Shown here: positions 8,402-17,706 of the stretch, one piece after another
Layout: every line of letters starts with the position of its first letter
Position numbering within the stretch: the stretch's first letter is position 1
DNA from: Hyphomicrobiales bacterium
Lineage (GTDB): Bacteria > Pseudomonadota > Alphaproteobacteria > Rhizobiales > Xanthobacteraceae
Reading direction: 5' to 3'
Length of the DNA: 56,200 bases
NCBI GenBank assembly: GCA_003140315.1
Contig: PLJS01000228.1
Span: forward strand, 1 to 56,200
Program-made: the position numbers and the translations under genes
The notes under the pieces: generated by a model
The model's database searches: none
Told to the model about the DNA's origin: nothing
What the model saw: the letters and a program-made list of their open reading frames with translations, nothing else

Positions 8402-10798
8402 TCACGCGATGACGCTGGCTTGCTTGAGCGCCACCTGTGCCGTCTGCGGCAGCTTCAGTAGTGTTCCGAACACATAATCGTTGTCAGCACCAAGCGCCGG
8501 CGCCGGCGTCAAGGCGCCACGCCAGCCGGCTTCATCCATCCAAGGCAGCGCGATGCTCCACAATCCATTGTCGAGTTGCCGGAATATGCCGCGCTCCTGC
8601 AGATGCCGATCGTCGAGAAGATCGCGAATGCCGCGTGAGGGAGCGGAGGGCACCCGTTCTGCCTGTAATGCATCTTCGGCTTCGCGGGGCGTTCTTGTCG
8701 CGCACCAGTCCGCCAGCAGCCGGTTGAGTTCGCTCTTTCGCCGCAGACGCCCGGACCGCTCGTGCAGATCGGCGGCTTCCGCGAGATCGGACCGATCGAG
8801 CGCGCGACACAGGCCTTTCCATTCGGCATCGTCGCGCACCGATACGGCGATCCAGTCATCCTCGCCGCGGCATTTGAAACAACCGGACGGCGCGGCGCCG
8901 ATCTCGCCTTCGCTGCCCTTCTCCTGCGTCGGCTGGCCGAGTGCGGAATGCAGCACCGCATCCGGCAGCAGCGCGACCGTCGCTTCAAGCATCGACAGAT
9001 CGATGTAGCTGCCTTCACCCGTCGTGGCGCGATGGCGCAGCGCCGCCATGATGGCGAAGCTCTCCCAGAGAGATGTCACCGGATCAGTCCAGGCCGGCAT
9101 GATGCCCATGGCTTCGAGCCCGGCATTGAGCGAGCCGATCAGGCTGACCCGGCCGCTATAGGCCTGCAGCAGCGAGCCGTAAGCGAGCATGTCCTGCTCC
9201 GGGCCCGTGCGGCCGAGACCGGACGCCGATACGAAGATCAGGTCCGGCTTGACCTTCCTCAGGTCCTCGTAAGCGAGATTGTTCTTGGCGAGTACGCGCG
9301 AGGAGAAATTCTCGACCACGATATCGCTTTCGGAGACGAGCTGACGGATAAGGTCCTGACCTTCCGGTGCGGTGATGTTGAACGTGGAGCTGCGCTTGTT
9401 GTTATTGATGACCGCGAACCAGCCGTCGCGATAAGCGAATTCCGGGCGAGTCGCCGATTCGATCTTGATGATCTCGGCGCCCATCGCGCCCAATCGCTTG
9501 GTCGCCATTGGGCCGGCCACGACCCAACTGAAGTCGACGACACGAATTCCGGACAGGCAGGATCGTGCCTCAACTGTCACCGCAGGCGCGACACTCGACA
9601 CGGCGCGCTGTTCTTCGCGCGGTTCGGAATCCGCCTCGCCGAGCGCCGGAAGGTATCGCCGCCTGCCACGCGGCAGGCTCGTTCCGTTGCTTGATAGCAT
9701 CCGGAACGGAAGCCCTGGCATTGCGACATCGCCTACGCCGTTCGCCGTCAACGTGTCGAAGAATCCTCGCGCGAGAAGCTGCTCGTTTTGAACGAGGTCG
9801 GCTGGTGTGCTGACCGGAAAGCAGGCGACGCGAAGCGCCTGCGCCTTACGGAAAACCTCGTGTGCCTTCTGCGTTACCGACCAGCCTGCCATCAAAACCT
9901 GAAGCTGCGCCGAATGGGTGGTCCGCGCCGCACGCGACCCACAAAGCGCGGCATCTCGCGCCCATGCGGGGTTCCCGATCAGTTCGATCCAGCGCGCCCA
10001 TTGATGGTCCTCGCGCGGCGAGACCATGATCGCGCCGTCCGCACAGGGAAGAAACCAGATCAGGCCTCCGGCGACGGTGATGCCCTGGTCCGGCAGGCGC
10101 TTTCGGCTTGGCGCAAGCCTGCCTTCCTTGAGGTCCGCGAGCGCATCGACCAGAAAATAGGCGAAGGTATCCTCGGCGGAGAGATCGACGAGAGGCTTCG
10201 GCGCGCCATCCTGGCTGGAGAGAAGCGCCCACATCGCCGCATTGGCGGCGACGAGCCCGACGACCATATCGGCTTCCCGGTCTGCGCAGCCGGTCGGCGG
10301 CGTCACTGCAGGATCTGTGACCGGATAGGCCTGATGATATGCGAAGCCGCCCGAATGCTGCGCCACATAGGCCGAACCCGCGCGGCCCGCGCGGTCGCCT
10401 TTCAATCCGAACGGGCTGAGGACGACGGCCGCCGGCCTTCGCGGTCGCGCGTGATCGACGAGGTCCTGCAGATGCGCGATCGCGTGGTCATCCTCGACCC
10501 ACAGCGTCAGGTCGTTTTGCTCCATCAACGTCGTCACGCTCGCGCGTGCCGCATCCGTCCCGAGATCGAGGCCGACGCAGCGCTTGCCGGCGTTGAGATA
10601 TCCGAAAAGCGCGCTGGTCGGTTCGCCCGTCGCACCGGCCATGAACGGCCCTTGCCGGCGCAGCGGATCGCCCGAGCGCGGTTCGACCTTGGTGACCTCC
10701 GCGCCGAGATCGCCGAGCAGCCTCGCGGCGAACGACGCCGCAACCGACGAGCCGACTTCCAGAACCCGCACGCCGGCCAAAGGACGCAAGCCGCTCAT
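8402..10798 (-). CDS. Double-domain family III CoA-transferase (CaiB/BaiF fusion)
   Basis: About 798 aa made of two complete CaiB/BaiF-like domains in tandem (roughly 1-390 and 415-798). Family III enzymes move CoA between acids through an aspartyl-CoA thioester. The aspartate equivalent to Asp169 of formyl-CoA transferase appears as Asp205 in LVDLSAED and as Asp600 in YIDLSMLEA, so both halves may be active. Most relatives are about 400 aa and dimerise as interlocked rings; here the dimer is encoded in one chain. I use ATG 10798 (purine-rich AAGAAAAGAAC upstream) rather than the GTG at 10822. It sits between the MaoC-like genes, pointing to CoA activation of the imported acid. Confidence 0.88.
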   Translation of the reverse strand: MSGLRPLAGVRVLEVGSSVAASFAARLLGDLGAEVTKVEPRSGDPLRRQGPFMAGATGEPTSALFGYLNAGKRCVGLDLGTDAARASVTTLMEQNDLTLWVEDDHAIAHLQDLVDHARPRRPAAVVLSPFGLKGDRAGRAGSAYVAQHSGGFAYHQAYPVTDPAVTPPTGCADREADMVVGLVAANAAMWALLSSQDGAPKPLVDLSAEDTFAYFLVDALADLKEGRLAPSRKRLPDQGITVAGGLIWFLPCADGAIMVSPREDHQWARWIELIGNPAWARDAALCGSRAARTTHSAQLQVLMAGWSVTQKAHEVFRKAQALRVACFPVSTPADLVQNEQLLARGFFDTLTANGVGDVAMPGLPFRMLSSNGTSLPRGRRRYLPALGEADSEPREEQRAVSSVAPAVTVEARSCLSGIRVVDFSWVVAGPMATKRLGAMGAEIIKIESATRPEFAYRDGWFAVINNNKRSSTFNITAPEGQDLIRQLVSESDIVVENFSSRVLAKNNLAYEDLRKVKPDLIFVSASGLGRTGPEQDMLAYGSLLQAYSGRVSLIGSLNAGLEAMGIMPAWTDPVTSLWESFAIMAALRHRATTGEGSYIDLSMLEATVALLPDAVLHSALGQPTQEKGSEGEIGAAPSGCFKCRGEDDWIAVSVRDDAEWKGLCRALDRSDLAEAADLHERSGRLRRKSELNRLLADWCATRTPREAEDALQAERVPSAPSRGIRDLLDDRHLQERGIFRQLDNGLWSIALPWMDEAGWRGALTPAPALGADNDYVFGTLLKLPQTAQVALKQASVIA

Positions 10799-10841
10799 GT
10801 TCTTTTCTTTCTTCGGCGACACGCAGCCATCGATCGTTCGC

Positions 10842-11369
10842 TCACCGCATGATCATGGTGTTGAGAGACTTGAGCAGCGGCCGCCCGTCAGCCGTCGCGT
10901 ACTCGTCCTCGATCACGATGAAGACCATGGGGCCCGTCTTGCCGTCTCTCTGATAGATATCGCGATAGGTGCTTCGGCACTTGATGCGGTCGCCGACGCG
11001 CGGATAACTGAACAGCTCGTATTCATAGCCGCCGTTCAGCACGCGCGGCAATGCAATGGGAACGCTCGGTAGGCCAGGGCGCAGCGCGCGCGAAACGCCG
11101 TCGAATTCCGGATCGAGACCGGCATCCAGCGGGTCGATGGTTTCGTCCGTGCCGCGGCGGAACGCGTGAACCGCGAACGCGGGTGGCGCGATCGTCCCGC
11201 CATAGCGCGTCTCCTTCGCCTGGTCCTCGTCCCAATAGACCGGCTTGGGGTCGATGATCGCCTGGAAGAAACGACGCACTTCGCTCGCTTCAACCGCGTT
11301 GGTCGCCTCATTCCATGACGATTGAGCGCCGATGATCGCCCGCACGTCGTCTGTTACGTGGTTTTTCAT
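10842..11369 (-). CDS. FAS1-like dehydratase domain / MaoC N-terminal-type hot-dog
   Basis: A 175-residue hot-dog protein of the MaoC_dehydrat_N kind, usually the substrate-binding partner of a catalytic MaoC subunit. Features are the N-terminal helical lead-in, the segment IDPKPVYWDEDQA in place of the catalytic D-x-N-x-x-H, and the long hydrophobic helix region APPAFAVHAF. The start ATG 11369 lies five bases after the stop of the second binding-protein gene. The open frame extends 73 codons further upstream but only as a shadow of that gene. Likely heterodimer with one of the three downstream hot-dog proteins. Confidence 0.82.
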   Translation of the reverse strand: MKNHVTDDVRAIIGAQSSWNEATNAVEASEVRRFFQAIIDPKPVYWDEDQAKETRYGGTIAPPAFAVHAFRRGTDETIDPLDAGLDPEFDGVSRALRPGLPSVPIALPRVLNGGYEYELFSYPRVGDRIKCRSTYRDIYQRDGKTGPMVFIVIEDEYATADGRPLLKSLNTMIMR

Positions 11370-11374
11370 CAAGC

Positions 11375-12421
11375 TCAGTTTCCCTTCGGCTCCGACTTGG
11401 CGTTGTAGCGCTTGAACCATTCGGCGATCAGGCGGTCTCGGTTGTCGATTGACCATTCGACGCTGTAATCGGCGGCCAACGTATCGCCGTCGGGAATGGA
11501 GTTCGGCGGACCGTTGTTCAGTCCCGGAATGCCGACGATGCCGTAGTATTTGTTGAAGGTCTGACTCGCTTCCGGCGTCACGGCCCAATCGAGCATGAGC
11601 TTCGCGGCTTCAGGATGCTTGCTGCCTTTGGGCAGCGCGATCGATTCGACGTCCCAGGCGGTCTTGTCCGTCGGAACGATGAGATCGATCGGCGCACCTT
11701 TGGTCTTCATCATCGGTCCGGTCAGGTCGGTCGACAGTCCGATGGCATATTCACCGGTCGAAGCGTACTTGCACGGAGTCGCGCTGGAGCTCGTGTAGAC
11801 CGCGACGTTCTGGTGCAGTCTGTCGAGAAAGTCCCACGCGGCGCTTTCGCCCATGCCCTGCATCCAGCTATGGATGTAGCCGTAGCCGGTGTTGCTCATC
11901 GCCGGGCTCGGCATCGTGATCTGGCCGCGATAGACCGGATTGGCGAGGTCCGCCCAGCGCGTCGGCCGCGGCAGGTTGCGCTTCTGCGCCTCGACGGTAT
12001 TGAAGCAGATGACGTTGAGATACATCTCGAGCCCGGTCCAGACCGGCGGATCGCGCGCATCGCGAAAGCGCGGCTTGAGTTTCTCGTATCCCTTCGGCGC
12101 GTAGGGCTCGATCAGCCCTTCCTTGTAGAGGCCGACGATGTCGGTCACCGGCAGGCCGAAGATGATGTCGACGCGCGGATTGGCCCGTTCCGCCAGCAGC
12201 CGCGAATGGATGACGCCACCGGCGTCACGCACCCACGCGATCTGGATCTCCGGGTGTACTTTTCGGAACGCCGCCTCGTAAGGCGCCAATATCTCCTTCT
12301 GCAGCGACGTGTAGGCGACCAGCGTCACCGGCGGCGATTGAGCCAAGACGGGTCCGGCCAGCAGAACGAACGCCAGCGCGAGCATCGCTCCACCAAAGCG
12401 CTGAGCTATTTTGTCAATCAT
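11375..12421 (-). CDS. ABC substrate-binding protein, Fbp/AfuA-type (copy 2)
   Basis: Periplasmic binding protein of 348 aa with a Sec signal peptide (LALAFVLLAGPVLAQS) and the hallmark VAYTSLQKEILAPYEAAF start of the mature Fbp-like family. ATG 12421 has an excellent GGGAGG site. It is a close paralogue of the first gene of the same operon: shared stretches include IYTS/AYTSLQKE, IEPYAPK, VNVICFNTVEA/LNVICFNTVEA and the Ser-rich TPCK segment. Two binding proteins for one permease/ATPase suggests that two related ligands enter through one channel. Relatives bind Fe3+, 2-aminoethylphosphonate or organic acids; the nearby CoA enzymes favour an organic acid. Confidence 0.9.
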   Translation of the reverse strand: MIDKIAQRFGGAMLALAFVLLAGPVLAQSPPVTLVAYTSLQKEILAPYEAAFRKVHPEIQIAWVRDAGGVIHSRLLAERANPRVDIIFGLPVTDIVGLYKEGLIEPYAPKGYEKLKPRFRDARDPPVWTGLEMYLNVICFNTVEAQKRNLPRPTRWADLANPVYRGQITMPSPAMSNTGYGYIHSWMQGMGESAAWDFLDRLHQNVAVYTSSSATPCKYASTGEYAIGLSTDLTGPMMKTKGAPIDLIVPTDKTAWDVESIALPKGSKHPEAAKLMLDWAVTPEASQTFNKYYGIVGIPGLNNGPPNSIPDGDTLAADYSVEWSIDNRDRLIAEWFKRYNAKSEPKGN

Positions 12422-12431
12422 GTCATCCTCC

Positions 12432-14144
12432 CTAGGACGCATCCGGGTGGCGCCACAGTTGAAGCTTCGGAAACAGCAGTTTCGACAGCCCGATCTGGAC
12501 GACCTTCACGGCGACCGACGTATAGAGGATCATCATCGCCATCGCACAGGCTGCCCCGGTGTCGCCGGTATCCTCCATCGCGATCACCGCGATGGACGCG
12601 AGCTTGTTCTGCGGAGAGTAGATGAAGATCACCGCCGCGACGGTCGTCATCGCGTTGACGAAGATATAGGTCGCGACGTCGAGGATCACGGGTACTGAAA
12701 TCGGAATCGTGACGCGCCGCAAGGTCACCCAGAAGGGAACGCCGAGCGACTGCGACACCGCTTCGAATTCCTTGTCCACCTGTTTCAGCGCGGTCAGCGC
12801 CGTTAGATGCGGGATCGTGTAGTAATGGGCGATCGAACACATGACGAGGATCGTCATCGTGTAATAGAGAAACCCGAGCGGATTCGCCGGATCGTTGAAG
12901 AAGAAGACGTAGCCGAGGCCGAGAACGATCCCCGGCACTGCGATCGGGATCATCGCAAGAATGTGCAGCAGGCCGCGGAGCGAAGCCGGAATCGGACTTT
13001 TCTCGACCAGATAGGCGCCGCCGAACGTCAGGACGGTGCCGAACAGCGCGGCACCGCTCGCCATAATGATGCTGTTCCAATAGGACGACCACCCACCCGG
13101 ATCGAAGGCGGCGAAGTCGTAGCTATCGAGCGAAAACGACAGATCGTAGGGCCAGAGCTTGAAGAAGGACGCGAAGACCGCGACCGCGTTGACGCCGAGG
13201 ATGCAGAGCGCGACCACGACCACGAAAGCGAGCATCGTTGCGTCGAAGAGGCGATGGGGCTTGGGCTGGTAGAGCACCGCGCGCGCGGTCAGTTGCGACA
13301 TCTGGCGCTTGTTGACATATCGCTCGATGAAGAAGGTCAGCAGCGCCGGCAGCAGCAAAAGCACCCCGATCACGGCGCCCATCTGGAAGTTCTGCTGACC
13401 GATGATCTGCTTGTAGATCTCGATAGCTAGCACGTTGTAGGAGCCGCCGATCACCTTGGCGATGCCGAAATCGACGATCGCGGTGGTGAAGATGACGAAG
13501 CAGGCGCTGATCAGGCCGTAGCGGACCGCCGGCAGCGTGATGGTCCAGAACACCCGCCATTTCGGCGTCGAGAACGTCTGCGCGACCTCGTAGAGCCGGC
13601 CGTCGGAAATCCCAAGCGCGGTGCCAATGATGAGAACGCCGAACGGGAAGCAGTGGAACACCTGCGCCATGATGATCCCGATGGGACCGTGAATGGAATG
13701 CCCGCCGAGCAGGCCGCGCATGAAGCCTTGATTGCCGAACATGTAAGTCAGCGAAATCGCGGGTAGCAGCGACGGCGCGAGGATTGGCAGCAGCGCGATG
13801 CCCTTGAAGATCGCCTTCGCCGGTATGCAGCTTCGCGTCAGTGCATAGGCGTAGCCGAAGGCCAACGGAACCGTAATCGCTGTCACGGCGATGCTGACGA
13901 ACAGGCTATTGTAGACCGATTGCACCAGGCCCGGGTTGTCGGCGTAGCGAACGAAGTTGCCCAAACCGATGAAGTGCTTGTCGGCATCTTCCAGGCTCTG
14001 CGACAGCAGCGCATAAAGCGGCATCACGATCAGGACCGCGAGGATCGCGAGCAGGACGACGCAGGCGCCGTTCCGCAGGACATTCTCGATCCGCACGATA
14101 GGTCGGGCGGGCTCCCGCGCAATCACATCTTGAGCCATTGCCAT
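12432..14144 (-). CDS. ABC importer permease, fused two-module FbpB-type
   Basis: A 570-residue membrane protein with about twelve hydrophobic segments forming two permease modules in one chain. Each module has an EAA-type loop: around LYEVAQTFSTPKWRVF...LPAVRYG and around EFEAVSQSLGVPFWVTLRR. This fused layout is typical of FbpB/ThiP importers. It begins three bases after the ATPase stop (14148). ATG 14138 with GAGGG upstream is as good a start as 14144. It serves both paralogous binding proteins of the operon. Confidence 0.92.
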   Translation of the reverse strand: MAMAQDVIAREPARPIVRIENVLRNGACVVLLAILAVLIVMPLYALLSQSLEDADKHFIGLGNFVRYADNPGLVQSVYNSLFVSIAVTAITVPLAFGYAYALTRSCIPAKAIFKGIALLPILAPSLLPAISLTYMFGNQGFMRGLLGGHSIHGPIGIIMAQVFHCFPFGVLIIGTALGISDGRLYEVAQTFSTPKWRVFWTITLPAVRYGLISACFVIFTTAIVDFGIAKVIGGSYNVLAIEIYKQIIGQQNFQMGAVIGVLLLLPALLTFFIERYVNKRQMSQLTARAVLYQPKPHRLFDATMLAFVVVVALCILGVNAVAVFASFFKLWPYDLSFSLDSYDFAAFDPGGWSSYWNSIIMASGAALFGTVLTFGGAYLVEKSPIPASLRGLLHILAMIPIAVPGIVLGLGYVFFFNDPANPLGFLYYTMTILVMCSIAHYYTIPHLTALTALKQVDKEFEAVSQSLGVPFWVTLRRVTIPISVPVILDVATYIFVNAMTTVAAVIFIYSPQNKLASIAVIAMEDTGDTGAACAMAMMILYTSVAVKVVQIGLSKLLFPKLQLWRHPDAS

Positions 14145-14147
14145 CCC

Positions 14148-15299
14148 TCAGCCTCCCTGGCTCGCGCCGCCTGCAACAGGCGCGCCGGCTGATGCCGGAA
14201 AGACGATGATCCGCTCCGGCGCGATCGCGATCAAAATGCGCTCTCCGGCTTGCACCGGTGGGGTGAATCCGGCGCCACCGGCGAAATCGGCGAACAGCTC
14301 ACCGGCCGCCAGCGCCGGCACATCGAGCGCGATGCGCCAGCTGGAGCCGAGGAACTCGACATGTGAGACCGTCGCCTGCAAGCCGTCTGACTGGACCTTC
14401 CTGATGTGTTCAGGCCGCACGCATGCGAGAACGTCGCCATCCAACGTATGGCGATCCGCCGGCGCATCGCGTGGCGGGGGCAGGCTGAATCCGGTGCCGC
14501 CGACACGCAGCTTCGTTTCGTCGCGCAACGTCGCCGGCATGAAATTCATCTTGCCGACGAAATTCGCCACGAATGGTGTGCGCGGCGAATAATAGATCTC
14601 GGTCGGCGTGCCGACCTGTTCGACGGTTCCGCGATTCATCACGACCACGCGGTCCGCCATGGTCAACGCTTCTTCCTGGTCGTGCGTGACCATGATGGTC
14701 GTCACGGCAAGCCGGCGCTGCAAGTCACGGATCTGGCGGCGCAGGTGGACGCGGACTTTCGCGTCGAGAGCGCTCAACGGCTCGTCCAGCAGGAGAAGTC
14801 GCGGGGACGGCGCAATGGCACGCGCCAATGCGACACGCTGCTGTTCACCGCCGGACAGCTGAGCTGGAAACTTCTTTTCCGTTCCGCTCAAATCGACCAG
14901 TTGGAGGAGCTCGACCGCCCGGCTCTCCAGCTCGGCCCGCCGTTTGCGCCCGCGCAGGCCGTAGACGACATTTTCATAGACGTTGAGGTTCGGGAACAGC
15001 GCATAGGACTGAAACAGAATGCCGAAGCGGCGTTCGGCGGCCGACATGCTTGATATGTCGCGACCGGATTCGAGCAGGCGCCCCGACGTGTGGGTCTCGA
15101 GCCCGGCGATGATGCGAAGCAGCGTGGACTTTCCGCAGCCCGAAGGACCGAGGAAGCAGATGAACTCTCCTTCGTCCACTTGCAGGTCAATGCCGCGAAG
15201 GGCCGTGAAGCCGCCGAAGCGCTTGACGATGTCCTCCAGGCGCAGGAACGATGGTTTCCCGGCGCCGCCGGACTGAGCGCACAGATCCAATGGTTTCAT
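14148..15299 (-). CDS. ABC importer ATPase, FbpC/PotA-type
   Basis: ATPase subunit of about 383 aa with Walker A GPSGCGKST, signature LSGGEQQRVALA, Walker B LLLLDEPLSALD and switch MVTHDQEEA all intact, plus a C-terminal TOBE domain. I prefer ATG 15299; an in-frame ATG at 15389 would overlap the upstream binding-protein gene by 46 bases. Position: second gene of the operon, between binding protein 1 and the permease. Confidence 0.9.
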   Translation of the reverse strand: MKPLDLCAQSGGAGKPSFLRLEDIVKRFGGFTALRGIDLQVDEGEFICFLGPSGCGKSTLLRIIAGLETHTSGRLLESGRDISSMSAAERRFGILFQSYALFPNLNVYENVVYGLRGRKRRAELESRAVELLQLVDLSGTEKKFPAQLSGGEQQRVALARAIAPSPRLLLLDEPLSALDAKVRVHLRRQIRDLQRRLAVTTIMVTHDQEEALTMADRVVVMNRGTVEQVGTPTEIYYSPRTPFVANFVGKMNFMPATLRDETKLRVGGTGFSLPPPRDAPADRHTLDGDVLACVRPEHIRKVQSDGLQATVSHVEFLGSSWRIALDVPALAAGELFADFAGGAGFTPPVQAGERILIAIAPERIIVFPASAGAPVAGGASQGG

Positions 15300-15343
15300 T
15301 GGACTGTTCCCGACCTCGGGCGCTGCGCCAGCGGAGCCAGCCG

Positions 15344-16396
15344 TCACCGCGTCTTCGCCTCCGATTTTGAATCGTAGCGCTTCGCCCATTCGGAAATCAG
15401 GCGTTCGCGATTGGCCGCGGACCAGGCGATGTCTGTCTTCGCCATCATCTGCTCGCTGTTCGGCGGGAAATTCGGCGGTATGTTGTCCATGCCGGGCATG
15501 GCGACGATCGCCATGGCGCGGTTATAGAGTTCGTTCGCGTCCCGGCTCACGGTCCAGTCGAGGAACGCCTTGGCGGCCTCCGGCTGCTTGGTTCCTTTCA
15601 TGAGAGCGGAGGCTTCCATCTCCCACGGACTTTTGTCTTGCGGGATGATGATGTCGATCGGCGCGCCTTTCGTCTTCAGGCCCGGCGCCGTGATGTCTGT
15701 CGACACCCCCATGACGACTTCACCGGTCGCCGCCAGCTTGCACGGCGTCGAGCTGGAGTTCGTGTACATCGCAACGTTTTCATGCAGTCTGTCCATGAAC
15801 CGCCAGGCCGCGTCCTCGCCCATCGTTTGAACCCAGGTGCTGATGTTGAGGTAGCCGGTCTGGCTTGCGGCGGGGCTCGGCAAGGCGATCTGCCCCTTAT
15901 ATTCGGGCTTGGTGAGATCGCTCCATTGCGTCGGCGCCGGCAGGTTCCGCTTCTTGGCCTCGACCGTGTTGAAGCAGATCACGTTCACCCACATGTCCAT
16001 GCCGCTCCAGTGCGGCGGCTCCTGCGTGTCGCGAAAATACGGCTTGAGCTTTGCGTAGTCCTTCGGCGCGTAGGGCTCGATCATGCCGAGCTTGTCGAAT
16101 GCCGTGATGTTCATCACCGGCACGCCGAACAGCACATCGGCGTGCGGATTTTCTTTTTCCGCCAGCAGCCGTGCATGCAAAATTCCCGTCGCCTCGCGCA
16201 CCCAGGCAAGCTGTATATTCGGGTAGGCCTTGCGGAAACCGGCCTCGTAACCGGCCAGTAGTTCCTTTTGGAGCGAAGTGTAGATCGTGATGGTCGCTGG
16301 TTTCGCCGTCTGGGCAACGGCGGCACCAATCAAGGCCGACGCGACGACCACGCCCGCAGCCACCCGGGAAAGAACTGCGCCAACAAGGTGTCGCAC
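15344..16396 (-). CDS. ABC substrate-binding protein, Fbp/AfuA-type (copy 1)
   Basis: First gene of the minus-strand operon, about 350 aa. The signal peptide is GVVVASALIGAAVAQT, followed by the family start TIYTSLQKELLAGYEAGF. The frame is open far upstream, but the region before the signal peptide is not protein-like. A GTG at 16396 gives a length matching copy 2; no clear ribosome site is visible, so a GTG slightly further in is possible. It is a clear paralogue of the gene at 11375-12421. The 242 bases upstream (16397-16638) separate it from the LacI gene and must hold its promoter if the operon is independently transcribed; I see only weak candidates there. Confidence 0.85.
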   Translation of the reverse strand: MRHLVGAVLSRVAAGVVVASALIGAAVAQTAKPATITIYTSLQKELLAGYEAGFRKAYPNIQLAWVREATGILHARLLAEKENPHADVLFGVPVMNITAFDKLGMIEPYAPKDYAKLKPYFRDTQEPPHWSGMDMWVNVICFNTVEAKKRNLPAPTQWSDLTKPEYKGQIALPSPAASQTGYLNISTWVQTMGEDAAWRFMDRLHENVAMYTNSSSTPCKLAATGEVVMGVSTDITAPGLKTKGAPIDIIIPQDKSPWEMEASALMKGTKQPEAAKAFLDWTVSRDANELYNRAMAIVAMPGMDNIPPNFPPNSEQMMAKTDIAWSAANRERLISEWAKRYDSKSEAKTR

Positions 16397-16638
16397 GGGG
16401 CAAATGCTGTACCGCTGGCCCACCGAGCGTCTCCAATGTTCAATGTCGCGCTTGGAACGCGCGATCTGCGTCGAACCAAGGGTCGCAATCGAGACCGCAT
16501 CGGTGACACGGTCAACGGGCGCGCCCAAGGTACAAAGATGCTTGTTGGATAGTCCGCCCCGCCGACAGCCGACGTCAAGCCGCCTGTCGACACTTGTTAG
16601 GGAAAGGTTCTCCGGGCTTAGCGTCACGCCGGATACTT

Positions 16639-17688
16639 TCACGGTTCGGCCCGATAAATCGCTGGCGGACCCGAGGACTGCCCGACGGTCAACAGGGGAC
16701 GAAGCACGACCGGTTCGACCGTGACGTTTTTCTCGACCTGGTCCAATAAGATCTGAACGGCGTTGTTGGCGATATCTGTCACGGGCTGTTCGACCATCGT
16801 GATCGCAGCAGCCGGAACCCAATAGGGACTTGTGACGCCATAGCCCACCAGCGAGACGTCGTCCGGACAACGGAGCAGACTCCGGTGCATGCCCCTGATT
16901 GCGGCGAGCAGCGACCAGTTGCTGAGCGCCAGGATCGCGGTCGGTCGTGGAATTCGAGCCAGCAACGCCACGAGGCCGGTTTCGCCGGCATCGCCCGAGC
17001 GCCCGGCATTGATCGACAGCGTCTCGTCGAACACATGCGCACGCCGCTGATATGATTCTCGAATGCCGGCAACGCGCGAGATGGTCGTACTTTGATGTTC
17101 ATCGCCGTGGATGATCGCGATGGTTCGATGGCCGAGATTCCAAAGATGGTCGAAGGCGAGGCTGGCACCGGCGAAATCGTCGACGACGACATAAGGCGAG
17201 ACGACATTAGGGAAGCGGCGATTGACCAGCGTCAAAGGCATACGCCGCATTGATAGAAACTCTACATTTTGCTCGGCGACGGGCGCCAGGACGATCCCAT
17301 CGACGCGTTGCGCACTCATTGCCTCCACGATCTCGCGTTCGCGATCGGCACGCTCCTCGCTGTTGGCGAAGATGAGCTGATAGCCGCGCGCGGCCGCCGC
17401 TCGCTGCACATGGCTGGCCAGCATGGCGAAGAACGGGTTCTCGATATCGGAGACGACCAGACCCAACATCGCGGTGCGACCGCGCCGCAGGCTGCGGGCG
17501 ATGCTGTGGCCGGAATATCCGAGCTCCTTGATGGCCGCGAACACGTCGTCGCGCGTCTCGTCCTTGACCTTGCGGGTTCCGTTGATGGCATGCGACGCCG
17601 TCGCGACCGAGATGCCGGCGCGATTGGCCACGTCCTTTAGGGTGACGCTCGTTCCCGAAGCGGCCGGTCTGCGGCGACTTCTGCTCAT
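16639..17688 (-). CDS. LacI-family transcriptional repressor
   Basis: A 349-residue regulator with an N-terminal LacI HTH (TLKDVANRAGISVATASHAING, split over residues 15-37) and a hinge helix, followed by a periplasmic-binding-protein-like effector domain (MLGLVVSDIENPFFAM onward). Such proteins bind about 16-20 bp palindromes with a central CG and release DNA when a sugar or sugar-acid binds. It is the last gene of the 27117-16639 operon, 18 bases after the ATPase gene. A perfect palindrome of the right kind lies over the operon promoter at 27183-27200, so autoregulation by an uptake-derived ligand is the simplest model. Confidence 0.92.
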   Translation of the reverse strand: MSRSRRRPAASGTSVTLKDVANRAGISVATASHAINGTRKVKDETRDDVFAAIKELGYSGHSIARSLRRGRTAMLGLVVSDIENPFFAMLASHVQRAAAARGYQLIFANSEERADREREIVEAMSAQRVDGIVLAPVAEQNVEFLSMRRMPLTLVNRRFPNVVSPYVVVDDFAGASLAFDHLWNLGHRTIAIIHGDEHQSTTISRVAGIRESYQRRAHVFDETLSINAGRSGDAGETGLVALLARIPRPTAILALSNWSLLAAIRGMHRSLLRCPDDVSLVGYGVTSPYWVPAAAITMVEQPVTDIANNAVQILLDQVEKNVTVEPVVLRPLLTVGQSSGPPAIYRAEP

Positions 17689-17706
17689 CGGTGGTATGGC
17701 TCCAGA

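Noticed and set aside
16397-16870. Possible long N-terminal extension of the first Fbp-type binding protein
   Set aside because: The extension overlaps the LacI gene and precedes a normal signal peptide; the residues are not protein-like and paralogue length argues for a start near 16396.
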